64,000 bases of DNA from Chloroflexi bacterium TSY (GTDB taxonomy: Bacteria; Chloroflexota; Anaerolineae; Caldilineales; Caldilineaceae): NCBI GenBank assembly GCA_019217005.1, contig JAHBNG010000049.1:1-64000 (forward strand). The letters are read 5' to 3'. Under the pieces are notes generated by a model. The model was not told the DNA's origin, made no database searches, and saw nothing but the letters and a program-made list of their open reading frames with translations. The stretch's first letter is position 1. Each line of letters begins with the position of its first letter. This document shows, one piece after another, positions 8,399-17,484 of this stretch. Made by a program: the position numbers and the translations under genes.

Positions 8399-9835
8399 CT
8401 ATAAAATTCCCGCCAGCTTTTGACCATCCTCCAAAATTGCTGGAACAGCAGCCAAATCTGTGGTCTCTGTATAGACGCGTAGCAGAGGCTCTGTACCGGA
8501 AAAGCGAATTAGAAGCCAACCACCATCCCCCATGACGAACTTATATCCATCCACTGTAACAAGCTCTTGCACAGTGTGACCACCAACGCGCAAACCGCTT
8601 GTCGGGAGCGCATCGAGCGTCTCTTTTGCGGCTTGTTTCATGGTATCATCTGTCAGCCGTACATCAATCCGGTCGTAATAGTGCTCACCACCAACCTGTT
8701 CGAACAGAGCATCAAGGAGTTCCGTCGGCTTTTTGCCAGTCCGAACAAGTAGGTCGAGGAGAAAGAGGTTAGACAAAATGCCATCTCGCTCCGGAACATG
8801 ACCGCCAAAGGCATAGCCACCGCTTTCTTCGCCACCAATCAGGGCATCGTGTTCCATCATCGCTGGTGCGACATATTTGAAGCCAACGCCTGTATTCACC
8901 ACGGGTACATCATAGCGTTTGCCAAGTTTGTCCAACATGGTTGTGGTGCTCAATGTCTTGACAATTGCGCCACGTTTCTCACGCACAACCAGCAAGTAGT
9001 AAGCCAGAAGACCGTAAACACGTAGCTGATTGACGAACTCCCCATTCTCATCACCAAAGCCACAGCGGTCGGCGTCGCCATCTAGGATACAAACGCAATC
9101 GGCGCCAACTTTCTTGCCCACAGCCAACCCCGCGTCCACATTGGGAGGAATCGGTTCGGGACGTGACATTTCTGGGAAGATGGGATTCCGCTCGGCGTGA
9201 ACTTCAATGATCTCGGTTTTGCCGCCGCTGAGGATCTCGCTCAGCCAACCCGAACCATTTCCCCACATGTTGTCCACAACAACCTTGAGACCAGCATCTT
9301 TAATTGGCTGTACATCGATCAGTTCGGCGATGCGCGCCAGATAGGCTGGTTTTGGATCAAAGAGCTCGACGCTGCCATTGGCGACTGCTTGCTCGATGGC
9401 GATCTTCTGAATGGCATCTGCATCACCCGCTGGGGGAATTGCGGCTTCGATTTGGGTCAATCCGTCGGGCGCAACGGCACCACCATATTCGTCTCGTACT
9501 TTAAAACCACAATCCTCTGGGGGATTGTGGCTGGCCGTGATATTGATTGCACCAAGAGCATTCTGATTGCCAACGCAAAAGCTGATCACCGGGGTTGGTG
9601 TGGCCGTATTCGTCAAATAGACATGGAAACCATTGCTGGCTAATACTTCAGCCGCGGAGGCAGCAAAATCCTCGGCCTGAAAGCGTCGATCATGCCCGAC
9701 GACAACACTTCCACTTTTTCCTTGCGCCTTTAAATAGTTAGCAAACCCTTGGGCACAGCGACGCACATTGGCAAAAGTATACTGATCACCGATACGGGCA
9801 CGCCAACCGTCTGTTCCGAATTTAATATCACTCAT
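8399..9835 (-). CDS. Phosphoglucomutase/phosphomannomutase family protein
   Basis: Alpha-D-phosphohexomutase that interconverts 1- and 6-phosphates of hexoses (glucose, mannose or glucosamine). All four domain signatures are present: [17 protein letters not shown] at the N-terminus, the phosphoserine loop [16 protein letters not shown] near residue 100, the metal loop [16 protein letters not shown] near 250, the sugar-binding [20 protein letters not shown] near 335, and the phosphate-binding [16 protein letters not shown] near the end. 478 residues is normal for the family. Substrate is not decided by sequence; a role in activated-sugar supply for glycogen or surface glycans fits the other genes here. 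Confidence 0.93.
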   Translation of the reverse strand: MSDIKFGTDGWRARIGDQYTFANVRRCAQGFANYLKAQGKSGSVVVGHDRRFQAEDFAASAAEVLASNGFHVYLTNTATPTPVISFCVGNQNALGAINITASHNPPEDCGFKVRDEYGGAVAPDGLTQIEAAIPPAGDADAIQKIAIEQAVANGSVELFDPKPAYLARIAELIDVQPIKDAGLKVVVDNMWGNGSGWLSEILSGGKTEIIEVHAERNPIFPEMSRPEPIPPNVDAGLAVGKKVGADCVCILDGDADRCGFGDENGEFVNQLRVYGLLAYYLLVVREKRGAIVKTLSTTTMLDKLGKRYDVPVVNTGVGFKYVAPAMMEHDALIGGEESGGYAFGGHVPERDGILSNLFLLDLLVRTGKKPTELLDALFEQVGGEHYYDRIDVRLTDDTMKQAAKETLDALPTSGLRVGGHTVQELVTVDGYKFVMGDGGWLLIRFSGTEPLLRVYTETTDLAAVPAILEDGQKLAGIL

Positions 9836-9854
9836 GATAATTTGCGTTCCTTTA

Positions 9855-9940
9855 TATACTGCACTGGCTCATAAATTTAAAATAAAGTTGGCTGTTGAAA
9901 TTGGTCAAATTTATTTTAAATTTACGGCAGTGCTCCGTAC
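9855..9940. repeat. Palindromic intergenic repeat, family D
   Basis: TATACTGCACTGGCTCATAA on the left mirrors TTTACGGCAGTGCTCCGTA on the right, and TTTAAAATAAA mirrors TTTATTTTAAA inside. A decayed relative is at 958-1055. Apart from this the 9836-10126 gap shows nothing I can name. Confidence 0.6.
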
Positions 9941-10126
9941 AGCATGATTCCAGAAAGGATCGCTCATCAGACAAAACTGCGCAAAGGCACGATTCTACTT
10001 CTGGCAAAAATATAGAGTTTGCACAATTTTTTTAGATGAGCCGAAAGAATTAAGTATATCAGGCTCGGCTCCTTAAAAAAAGCGCTAAGGTATTTCAATC
10101 GGCTGACAGGTGCTGCGCTTGAATGA

Positions 10127-11182
10127 CTACCCTCCCAAAAACTCATCAATCACACTCTTGCCAATCCGATACTGACTCCCAATTTTGCGTGCTTTGAGTT
10201 CACCGCTATCGATCAATGACTGGACATCCGCAGACGATACCTTTAAGTAGGCAGCAGCTTCGTCCAAGGTCATCACTTCGGGCGTTGCAGTTGCCACTGA
10301 TTGATCCGAAACTTTCTGTTGCGGCTGGGCAGAACTCTGCATCGCTTGCGAAATCATACCAGCCATACCCGCCCCCATACCAATGCCAGCGCCTAACCCT
10401 AAACCTTCACCCGTGCCACCTCCAGGTTGTTGCGCTGCGTCGCCAACTGCTCGTGCAGTTTTGTACTTCATGTACGCATCTAAGTTGCCAATGGCTCCCA
10501 TACTGGCTCGTTCGTCAATGGCCTTGGCTGTCTCTTCGGTGGGATTGATCGAAACGATCATAAACTGCTTGAGTGAAATACCCATCGCAGCAAAATCATC
10601 TTGCACCTTGGCACGCATGGCAGCCCCAATTTCGTCGTAGAGGGCCGGTAAGTCAAAAATGCTGGTCATATTTTCACCCAACACATCGGTCATGCGGCTG
10701 ATGATGACGCCACGCAGATAATCTTCAATTTGAGGTGTGCGGTAAAGCCCTTGAGTGCCGACAATCTGGTCAACAAAACGCTTTGGTTCAGAGACTTGCA
10801 TGGTGTATTGGCCAAACGCACGCAGACGAACAAGCCCCAGATCGGTATCGCGCAAGCTCAGTGGCTGTGGCGTCCCCCACTTCATATCCGTGTACTCACG
10901 CATGTTGACAAAGTAGACTTCCGCCGTAAAAATGTTATCGCCCCCCGCGACCAGGCGCAAGAGTCCTGAAAGAATGGGTAGATTAGCAGTTGTAATTGTG
11001 TGACGTCCTGGGTCGAATTCATCTAAGGATTTGCCATCGCGATAAAAAATAGCCCGCTGACTTTCACGCACAATTACTTGACTACCAAGGCGAAAATCAC
11101 CCGAGCCAAACTCTGGCTGGCGGACAGCCATCTCGTCTACACTCTGATTTGGGGCTTCAACAACATCAATAATACGAGGCAT
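10127..11182 (-). CDS. SPFH-domain protein with C-terminal excisionase-type HTH
   Basis: The ATG at 11182 (MPRIIDVVEAPNQ) has an AGGAGA ribosome site 8 bases upstream and is preferred over the open frame up to 11254. Residues ~30-250 match the SPFH/YdjI-like (virion core protein) family: SQVIVRESQRAIFYRDGKSLDEFDPGRHTITTANLP, IFTAEVYFVNMREYTDMKWGTPQP. A Gly-rich linker follows (GGGTGEGLGLGAGIGMGAGMAG cut short here for length). The last ~50 residues form a MerR/excisionase-like helix-turn-helix (MTLDEAAAYLKVSSADVQSL through GSQYRIGKSVIDEFL). YdjI-type proteins coat membranes or vesicles; the HTH may act as a peptide-binding rather than DNA-binding module. It follows the coiled-coil and zinc-ribbon genes on the same strand. 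Confidence 0.85.
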   Translation of the reverse strand: MPRIIDVVEAPNQSVDEMAVRQPEFGSGDFRLGSQVIVRESQRAIFYRDGKSLDEFDPGRHTITTANLPILSGLLRLVAGGDNIFTAEVYFVNMREYTDMKWGTPQPLSLRDTDLGLVRLRAFGQYTMQVSEPKRFVDQIVGTQGLYRTPQIEDYLRGVIISRMTDVLGENMTSIFDLPALYDEIGAAMRAKVQDDFAAMGISLKQFMIVSINPTEETAKAIDERASMGAIGNLDAYMKYKTARAVGDAAQQPGGGTGEGLGLGAGIGMGAGMAGMISQAMQSSAQPQQKVSDQSVATATPEVMTLDEAAAYLKVSSADVQSLIDSGELKARKIGSQYRIGKSVIDEFLGG

Positions 11183-11289
11183 GGTTCTGTTCTCCTGCTT
11201 AAAATTTTCGCTCATCAGACGAAAGTGTGCAAATAAATAGGTAATCTTCGACAATTGTGGTACCTACACCAGATTTAACTCTCAACCGG

Positions 11290-11895
11290 CTAACTTTCTG
11301 ATGTCTCCTTTCTATCGACACCCAACAGTTCAACTGGCACATCTGGTACATAGTCGCTATTTGTTAAGAGATTGGGGTCGAGAATGGCTTCATTGCGTTT
11401 TTGAAACAATGTCGACAGGTCAGTAATAACATCATCCACTCTGTCGAGGAGAGGCTCGATCTCTTCCCGATCGTCCACTGCGGCGGCCAATCCATCCACG
11501 GCATTCTTTACACCATTCGTCTGCTCTGCAAGCTTTACATCAAAGCGATGGAGAGCATTGAGCTCTTCTACACCTATTCTCATGGCGTCAAATAGTCCAG
11601 CATATCCTTGTGATGCAGATTTGACACGATCGCTTAACGTTTGCAGTTTCTGAATTACGCGATCGACATCGTCTAACGAACGTAACCCACCGTTCTTCAT
11701 CAGTCTCTTTTGAATATCAAATAGTTGCTGCTTCTGCCCATCCAGCTCGGAAACAATTGTCTCGCGCAAGCGTTTGTCTGCATCACGTCGCAATTCCTTA
11801 TCCACGTAGCCCTCAATCCCAGGCAAACCTTTAATCACGCGCTCCAATGCACCCATGTCATCTTCAGCACGCTGCACATATTGATCAGTCATCAT
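11290..11895 (-). CDS. Helical coiled-coil protein of unknown function, start region hit by a MITE
   Basis: 201 residues from ATG at 11895 (MMTDQYVQRAEDDMGALERV), almost entirely helical and charged with heptad-like stretches (LFDIQKRLMKNGGLRSLDDVDRVIQKLQTLSDRVKSASQ region, residues ~65-110). No family is recognised with confidence; position beside SPFH and zinc-ribbon genes recalls XpaC/TelA-type accessory proteins of membrane stress loci, which is inference only. A 155-bp element sits immediately upstream and its 8-bp target duplication (ATCATTTC) contains the start ATG. The good ribosome site AAGGAG now lies on the far side of the insertion, so expression may be reduced or rerouted. Confidence 0.7.
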   Translation of the reverse strand: MMTDQYVQRAEDDMGALERVIKGLPGIEGYVDKELRRDADKRLRETIVSELDGQKQQLFDIQKRLMKNGGLRSLDDVDRVIQKLQTLSDRVKSASQGYAGLFDAMRIGVEELNALHRFDVKLAEQTNGVKNAVDGLAAAVDDREEIEPLLDRVDDVITDLSTLFQKRNEAILDPNLLTNSDYVPDVPVELLGVDRKETSES

Positions 11896-11898
11896 TTC

Positions 11899-12053
11899 GG
11901 GGTGGTTCAAAATTAGGTTTACACTTTTGATATATAGACAAAAATCTATATGAGACCGTTTTCTCTCTGAGAACCGGCGAAATCAGAGAATATAAACGTT
12001 CTTTCTGTTTCTAAAAGTGTAAACCTATCTATCCAGCTAAAATGAACCACCCC
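11899..12053. mobile_element. 155-bp MITE, family B copy 1, target duplication ATCATTTC
   Basis: Terminal inverted repeat GGGGTGGTTCA / TGAACCACCCC with second inverted blocks (AGGTTTACACTTTT / AAAAGTGTAAACCT). ATCATTTC flanks both sides (11891-11898 and 12054-12061). It is near-identical to 21319-21473 and related to 16072 and 42937. No ORF longer than a few codons; 8-bp duplications point to a DDE transposase supplied in trans. Confidence 0.93.
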
Positions 12054-12078
12054 ATCATTTCTCCTTATTATTACTCAT

Positions 12079-12630
12079 CTACCCTTCCACAGTCGAAGCC
12101 GCCGCCCGATTTGTCAAAAAGACCTCGCTACCGCAATAAGGACATGCAATGAGTCCCTTTCCTGCAAATTCCAGCTCTCCCCCACAATTGGGGCAATGAC
12201 GATCATTTACAAGATTCTGACTCTCAACACTATACAATATACCCTTGTCCCAATTAATAGCTCCACTAAAGAGCCGTTTGCCCACCAGATCGCGAATCAT
12301 CTCTTCGATATTTTCGCGTGGTTCCTCTAGCTCGGCGATGAGTTCCCCAATAGAAACCTGCCCTTGAGTGAGCACCATATTGAGCAACTTCTTCTCTTGT
12401 TGAACAACAGCAAATTGTCGTTCCTCGTCTGTTCCTCGCCTCATAACGTAAACACCGATGCCAAAGACAGGGGCCAACACAATCAACGCCAACAGAATAC
12501 CCAGCACTGCTCCCCCTGACGTTGTCTCTTCTGTAAACAATGCTGTACTGGCCCAAGCCAAAAAGGCAAGCAACAAGACGACGCTGCCAATCATCAACGC
12601 CCATCCAACAATTTTTCCTCCACCAATCAT
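12079..12630 (-). CDS. Two-TM membrane protein with winged-helix-like middle and C-terminal zinc ribbon
   Basis: 183 residues. Two membrane segments occupy the first ~65 residues (LMIGSVVLLLAFLAWAST and GAVLGILLALIVLAPVFGIGVYV). A short helical region follows (EKKLLNMVLTQGQVSIGELIAEL, EENIEEMIRDLVGK-like) that looks like a winged-helix/PCI-type fold. Near the C-terminus are two Cys pairs, CPNCGGELEF and IACPYCGSEVF, forming a zinc ribbon. GGAGCGAGA lies upstream of the ATG. It probably heads an operon with the coiled-coil and SPFH genes downstream, later interrupted by a MITE. Function unknown. Confidence 0.82.
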   Translation of the reverse strand: MIGGGKIVGWALMIGSVVLLLAFLAWASTALFTEETTSGGAVLGILLALIVLAPVFGIGVYVMRRGTDEERQFAVVQQEKKLLNMVLTQGQVSIGELIAELEEPRENIEEMIRDLVGKRLFSGAINWDKGILYSVESQNLVNDRHCPNCGGELEFAGKGLIACPYCGSEVFLTNRAAASTVEG

Positions 12631-12722
12631 ACGCTTTCTCGCTCCATTAGAAGGCTTGAGATATGAAAGTTATCATGTTTGAGTCAAGTTTTAAGTCTAA
12701 GGCTGCGGCCAAGGAAGAAGGT

Positions 12723-12849
12723 AACAGTTCACGTTATCCCCAAAGGTGACAGTCACTTTCGCACAAAGCGAGATGTAATTGTAACTTACCCGCTCGTATG
12801 AACGTAAGTGACTGTCACCTCCTTGTTCGGTACAGCAAAGTGAACTGTT
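12723..12849. repeat. Long intergenic inverted repeat
   Basis: Outer arms AACAGTTCAC (12723-12732) and GTGAACTGTT (12840-12849) are perfectly complementary; inner arms AGGTGACAGTCACTT (12744-12758) and AAGTGACTGTCACCT (12806-12820) are also perfect over 15 bp. This looks like another miniature element or a large hairpin in the non-coding 12631-13298 stretch. Confidence 0.7.
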
Positions 12850-12882
12850 GCGGAAGAAGCATCGGCAACACGCGCCTTAGTG

Positions 12883-12957
12883 CTTATCCGAAAAGTTCTG
12901 TGACGATCTATTCTCACTCGAGAAGAGTGTGGGACTCACAACCACTTTTCGGATAGG
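12883..12957. repeat. Inverted repeat with TATCCGAAAAGT ends
   Basis: CTTATCCGAAAAGT (12883-12896) and ACTTTTCGGATAGG (12944-12957) match over 12 bp around a ~47-bp middle. Probable small mobile repeat. Only one copy is seen here. Confidence 0.5.
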
Positions 12958-13050
12958 TTCTTAAACTCAGCCTACACACCGCCAACTGTAAGGCGACTTG
13001 AGTTCAACTTGTCGCTCTGAGGTACAACCTCACTAGTTTTGAGTTCTACG

Positions 13051-13279
13051 TAATCAGTAGATCGCAACGAGGAGTGAGCATTTTCTAATACGGGTGAGTC
13101 GGCGTTAGAGATTACACGCAGTAGGATTTCTCAGAGGTAGAGCGTTCAAATGGCGAAAAAAGACGCAGTAGAGAATCTCGGACCATTTGGCCCGCTCGAG
13201 TCTGTTTTGACTGAGAAATGCAGGATTATGTCTACTGCGTGTAATAGAGAACGCCTTGTCCACTGCGATCTACTGATTA
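13051..13279. repeat. Hairpin repeat with paired element target sites, one occupied
   Basis: Perfect 16-bp outer arms TAATCAGTAGATCGCA (13051-13066) and TGCGATCTACTGATTA (13264-13279). Inside is one empty target-like site GCATTTTCTAATAC (13078-13091) and one site occupied by the 143-bp element. It lies just beyond the stop of the DUF2207 gene, so its hairpin could also end transcription. Confidence 0.7.
13107..13249 (+). mobile_element. 143-bp non-autonomous tyrosine-recombinase element, copy 2
   Basis: AGAG at 13107-13110 and 13246-13249, with ATTACACGCAGTAG and its inverse just inside and GGCGTT / AACGCC just outside. Same length and near-identical sequence to the other five copies. Confidence 0.93.
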
Positions 13280-13298
13280 TATGGTTTGATGGTTTCGG

Positions 13299-15320
13299 CT
13301 AGCCAAAGCCTCCACCTCCACCACCGCCTCCACCTCCACCAAAGGAGCCACCGCCAGAGAAGCCACCACCGCCGCTGCTCCAGCCACCGCCCGATGATGA
13401 ACTGGCAGGACGGCTCGTGAAAGTGCTGCTTGCGCTCGTTAACATCGATCCCAGACCAGCACTCATTGCAGTCAAACTACCTCCCATCCCTCGGCTCATA
13501 TCCCCCAGACCACCACCGCTTCCTTCTGATGAGCCGCCACTAGATTTACTGCTTCCAGAGGGTGTTGGTCCCACCCAAGGCGAACCATAGTAACCACGTC
13601 GATGGGGACCATAATGAGTTGGAGAAGGGAAGTACCAAGGCGGGGCAGGTGCATCGACTTGCTCAAATTTGCGGATGTATTGCCGATCAACGCCAAAGGC
13701 AATTGCGTAGGGCAACCATTGATCCCAGATTTCCTTTTGTTGATCCATATTAGCATATTTGTCAATGTTGACTAAATAGTTCTTGAATGCCTTCCAACGG
13801 GTTGCAGCTTCCGAACCGACATCGGTTTTGCGCGGCATATGGCGGCTGAGGATCAAGAGTCCCACTGCCGTGATGCCCAAACCGATTGCAGGCAAAACGG
13901 CCGCATTGGTCAAATCGCCGAAGACAGACATCAACAGAAATCCAGCGGCAAAGGATGCCGCAATTAGTGCAACAGCAAAACATCCATAGTTATTCCGCAC
14001 CGTATCAGGGTTGCGTGGAAACAGCCCTTCGTCGACCACTGCTTGATACATGGTAGAACGAATTTTGGGCATTGTTTTGTAAAAACTGTTCTTGAGTTCA
14101 GAAAGCTTTACCTCATTCTCTCGCTTGCCAAATATACCATCCAATAGCTCTTCTTCATATGGTGCTAGTTTGACATCATTTCGTTCTTTGCGGTAAATAA
14201 AATCCATCCCTGTTCGCCAGAACCCCTCTTCCTTTACCTCAGTGATACTGATCGCCTTGCGGCGGGCCAGATCGACTAATGTGGCCAGAATGTCTTCCAT
14301 ATCGACTTTTTCGTCCAGAAGCGTTCCCGCCATGCCTGGGGACAATTTGTCTGGTGGTTCGGGGAGGTAGTCAGCGACAAGTTCTACTGCCTTGTCGCGT
14401 CCAAAACGATACCAAAAACCATATAGACCGACCGGTCCGCCCAACAACAGCAGAACCGCCAATGCACCAAAGACCAATGTGGCTATTGGACGCCATCGTT
14501 CATAGTATACTGCCCGTTGGGCGCGCTCCGCTTCTTGTTGATCAGCGCGGATCTGCCAAGATTGCGCCTCACCATTGACCACGCCAGGGGTGAATTCTAC
14601 CCTTACTTCAAATTCTTCATCATTTAAGATGTCAGTTAGATCGAAAACAACTGTACGCCGATTGTTGCGCATTTCTGCAACAGCAACCTCACGGGCATCC
14701 GCTTCATCAACATAGGCCGCCCATTCTTGAACTTGCGCATCGTCTGGTACATTGACGATCACGCGGCTATCTAAAACGGCAAAGCTACGGTCTCCAAAGA
14801 TGGCCTTCCACCAAACCTGATCGCCACCTTCGTAAAAGCGTAGGGCATCGTAAACTGTATAACAGAGAGAATAGGTCTCTACTTCATTTGAGATAGGCGG
14901 GAAATACCAGTTGATAAGATAACTCGAACCAGTATTGCGAACGTTGAAGGTATAGGGGTTTTCGCTATCAGATTGCTCATAAATGTTTCCGTTTGCGTCG
15001 CGGATCTGCCACGCATCAATAGTGCCTAAATTGCGAATGGGAATGTCGCGAAAACCAAAGCGAAAGGTGCCGCTGGTGTACCGAATCTGCTGATGTTCAC
15101 AGATATCCATCGAACCATCTGAATCGACGTCAATTTCAACATCAAATCGTTCCCAGACGAGATATTTATCCTGTGCGTGGATAGTGTTTCTTAATACGAA
15201 AGCAGGTGTCTGAGAGATATCTAGTTCAGTCTGAAAAATCGTAATAACGAGGAGAATCGAGAAAGCGGTGAATATTGTCAATACAAACTTTTGTGCAATC
15301 CTATTGTGCGGAATCCGCAT
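13299..15320 (-). CDS. DUF2207 family membrane protein with Gly/Ser-rich tail
   Basis: 673 residues. A signal/anchor (VLTIFTAFSILLVITIF) is followed by an extracellular beta domain of the DUF2207 (YciQ-like) type: YLVWERFDVEIDVDSDGSMD, FGFRDIPIRNLGTIDAW, SLCYTVYDALRFYEGGDQVWWKAIF. A TM segment (IATLVFGALAVLLLLGG) lies near residue 290, and two more around 450-495. The tail is extremely Gly/Ser-rich and ends in a run of glycines, typical of this family. Function is undefined; these proteins are often met near LemA or SPFH-type membrane genes, as here. It is read toward the SPFH cluster on the same strand but separated by ~670 bp of repeats. Confidence 0.88.
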   Translation of the reverse strand: MRIPHNRIAQKFVLTIFTAFSILLVITIFQTELDISQTPAFVLRNTIHAQDKYLVWERFDVEIDVDSDGSMDICEHQQIRYTSGTFRFGFRDIPIRNLGTIDAWQIRDANGNIYEQSDSENPYTFNVRNTGSSYLINWYFPPISNEVETYSLCYTVYDALRFYEGGDQVWWKAIFGDRSFAVLDSRVIVNVPDDAQVQEWAAYVDEADAREVAVAEMRNNRRTVVFDLTDILNDEEFEVRVEFTPGVVNGEAQSWQIRADQQEAERAQRAVYYERWRPIATLVFGALAVLLLLGGPVGLYGFWYRFGRDKAVELVADYLPEPPDKLSPGMAGTLLDEKVDMEDILATLVDLARRKAISITEVKEEGFWRTGMDFIYRKERNDVKLAPYEEELLDGIFGKRENEVKLSELKNSFYKTMPKIRSTMYQAVVDEGLFPRNPDTVRNNYGCFAVALIAASFAAGFLLMSVFGDLTNAAVLPAIGLGITAVGLLILSRHMPRKTDVGSEAATRWKAFKNYLVNIDKYANMDQQKEIWDQWLPYAIAFGVDRQYIRKFEQVDAPAPPWYFPSPTHYGPHRRGYYGSPWVGPTPSGSSKSSGGSSEGSGGGLGDMSRGMGGSLTAMSAGLGSMLTSASSTFTSRPASSSSGGGWSSGGGGFSGGGSFGGGGGGGGGGGFG

Positions 15321-15541
15321 GTCACCTCCTAAACTGAGATTGACGTGAAAAATGAATCGATAAAAATTGAGCTTCCACGATTATTTCATCCTTCGAGATG
15401 GTCTCCCTGACATTGTACCAACTTTTTCGCTGACCTTCAACAGACAGCCTGACGTTCAATGCCTTGGTGGTAATGGACGTTCACGGGAAAGTCAGTAAGC
15501 CACTATGGATGTTGTAGATAAGATAATTTGTCACAATCGGT

Positions 15542-16147
15542 ATGAGCATGTTAGCATTTTTGTTCGTGAGTACCCAACAAACACATCCCAAGCAAAGAAC
15601 GTTAGACGCAGCGATTCCACTAACAGCGGAGCGACATCCCAAAATCGGTTGGCGCATCATCTTGACGTTCATCCTGGTGCTGAGTCTAATCATTCTGAGC
15701 CTTTTGGCTGGCAGAAGCTCGACCGCTGGCGCTTCTCCACTTGGTCGTATGGCACGAACAGCGCATATGACACATTCTGTTCGTCCAAGTTTGTCAAATT
15801 TAATCTCAGACTCAACAGCTTTACAAAATAACAATGCTCCCCTTGTCTTGGCTTTCTATTACAGCTGGTTTGATGAAACAACCTGGTCACTCCAAAAGCT
15901 CAGTGACCTACCAGCCCAGCCCTACGCAAGTCGCGATCGGGGTGTGATGGGAAGACATATCGAGCAAGCGCAAAGAGCTGGAATTGATGCATTTGTGGTG
16001 GCTTGGTATGGTCCGCATGGTGTCTCTAACCAAACAGAACCCAATTTGGTTGCTTTGTTAGAGGAAGCCGCGGGGTGGTTCATTTTAGGCGGACAATTAG
16101 GTTTACATTTTTGCAAAGAGAAAAGATGTTTATATTTTCTACTTTGA
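15542..16147 (+). pseudogene. GH99-like/WbsX-type glycosidase gene, 5' part, truncated by a MITE
   Basis: ATG at 15542 opens an exported protein with one hydrophobic segment (IILTFILVLSLIILSLLAG). The catalytic-domain start is recognisable: PLVLAFYYSWFDETTW, then HIEQAQRAGIDAFVVAWYGP, as in endo-mannosidase-like (GH99/GH71-type) proteins. Homology stops at LLEEAA (16071), where the 155-bp repeat begins; the remaining codons to 16147 are repeat sequence. The 3' part of the gene resumes after 16226, but the two pieces do not join: roughly 130 residues expected between them are absent. Confidence 0.75.
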
Positions 16148-16226
16148 GCCATGCTCAGGCAGAAAATGACCTCATATAGATTTTTATCTATGTATCAAAA
16201 GTGTAAACCTAATTCTGAACCACCCC
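16072..16226. mobile_element. 155-bp MITE, family B copy inside a gene, no target duplication
   Basis: Same ends (GGGGTGGTTCA / TGAACCACCCC) and length as the other copies; it is nearly the exact inverse of 42937-43091. The flanks differ (GAAGCCGC before, ACTATCTC after), so the 8-bp duplication seen elsewhere is missing. Together with the missing middle of the host gene this suggests deletion between two copies. Confidence 0.92.
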
Positions 16227-17200
16227 ACTATCTCTACAGCAATACATGGAATCCACCCGCTGACCTAGCCTCAACGAACCAAAAGTTTTCTACACGTGTC
16301 CAAGAGGCACGTCGACAGTTTGGTAGCAACAAGATATGGGTGGCAACTGTTATGCCTGGGTACAATGATACGCGTATTCGTCTCAACGGCTTTGCTCAAG
16401 CTCGAGCAGGTGGTGCCTATTATGAGCAGTCATGGTTGGCTGCAATTCATAGTGGACCAGACTGGATCGTGGTGACGAGTTTTAACGAGTGGCCTGAAGG
16501 TTCTCAGATCGAACCGAGCATCACATATGGCGATCATTATTTGAATCTGACATCAAATTGGAGCCAACAATTCAAAAGCGGTGCATCCACAATCCAAAGC
16601 ACTCCTACGATTAGAGACCATGAGAATATAACACCATTCCCTGCAGAACAATCTAACCCACAATCTACTGGGCAAATTGCACTCCCAACAACGGATGGGC
16701 CAACTGCTCGTGTGCAAGTTGCCCTGCTCAATCTCCGCAGCATGCCCAATACAAACGCCGAAATTTTGGCCCAATTACCACAAAATTCTGTCCTGCCTAT
16801 CATCGGTCAACAAACAGATTGGTGGCAGGTCAGAGCGAACAATCATATAGGTTGGCTCTATGCACCCTTCGTACAGGCAACGAATGTAGAGTTACTCTCC
16901 AACAGCCAAAGCGTGAAAACAGCAGGTTTAGCTAGAATCGAGAAAGTCGAGCCAAGTGCTGCACTTGATTCAACCGGAGAGGGGACTACTCAACCATTGG
17001 CAACCATCAATGTTTCGTTGCTAAACGTTCGCTTGGCACCAACAACAGCAGCTGCGATCATTCACCAGCTCAGTTACGGAGAGAGTGTGCCAATTGTTGG
17101 GCAAAATAGCGACAACCCCACTTGGTGGCAGGTCAAAATAAATGAAATTCATGGCTGGGTTTACGCCCCATTCGTTCACGTAGCCGTTCCAAGAAAATAA
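16151..17200 (+). pseudogene. GH99-like glycosidase 3' part with two SH3b domains
   Basis: The open frame starts within the repeat; genuine gene sequence begins at 16227 (YLYSNTWNPPADLAS). It carries the C-terminal half of the catalytic domain (KIWVATVMPGYNDTRIR, DWIVVTSFNEWPEGSQIEP) and then two bacterial SH3 domains (VALLNLRSMPNTNAEILAQL with GWLYAPFV; VSLLNVRLAPTTAAAIIHQL with GWVYAPFV). SH3b pairs normally tether such enzymes to the cell wall. It has no start signals of its own and lacks the N-terminal half, so it is unlikely to make a working enzyme. Confidence 0.75.
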
Positions 17201-17244
17201 TCATCCACAGATCCAACAGGATTATCAGGATTAGAGTAAGGTCA

Positions 17245-17334
17245 TTCCAGAAAATTAATTACCCATAAAGACCAACATGTTTGCCTGGAATGGCTTTGGC
17301 TTTTCCTGACGGAGTGGACACTTTATTTTCTGGA
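17245..17334. repeat. Inverted repeat TTCCAGAAAAT / ATTTTCTGGAA
   Basis: Perfect 11-bp arms separated by 68 bp, in the 17201-17484 gap upstream of hpt. Possibly a relic of a mobile repeat. No gene seen in this gap. Confidence 0.45.
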
Positions 17335-17484
17335 AAAGCCTAAGAGCAGATAGAGGCCAATCGTTCTCCATGAAGGACACGAAGAATACCAAGAGGGAGC
17401 CAACCTTCGTGAACTTCGCGGATGAATGTCATTCTCGAGTGAGATGAAGGCGCCAAGAATCAAGTAATGGTCAAAGGATGACTT

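Noticed and set aside
9197..9643. 148-codon plus-strand ORF
   Set aside because: Entirely antisense to the phosphohexomutase, whose motifs are complete.
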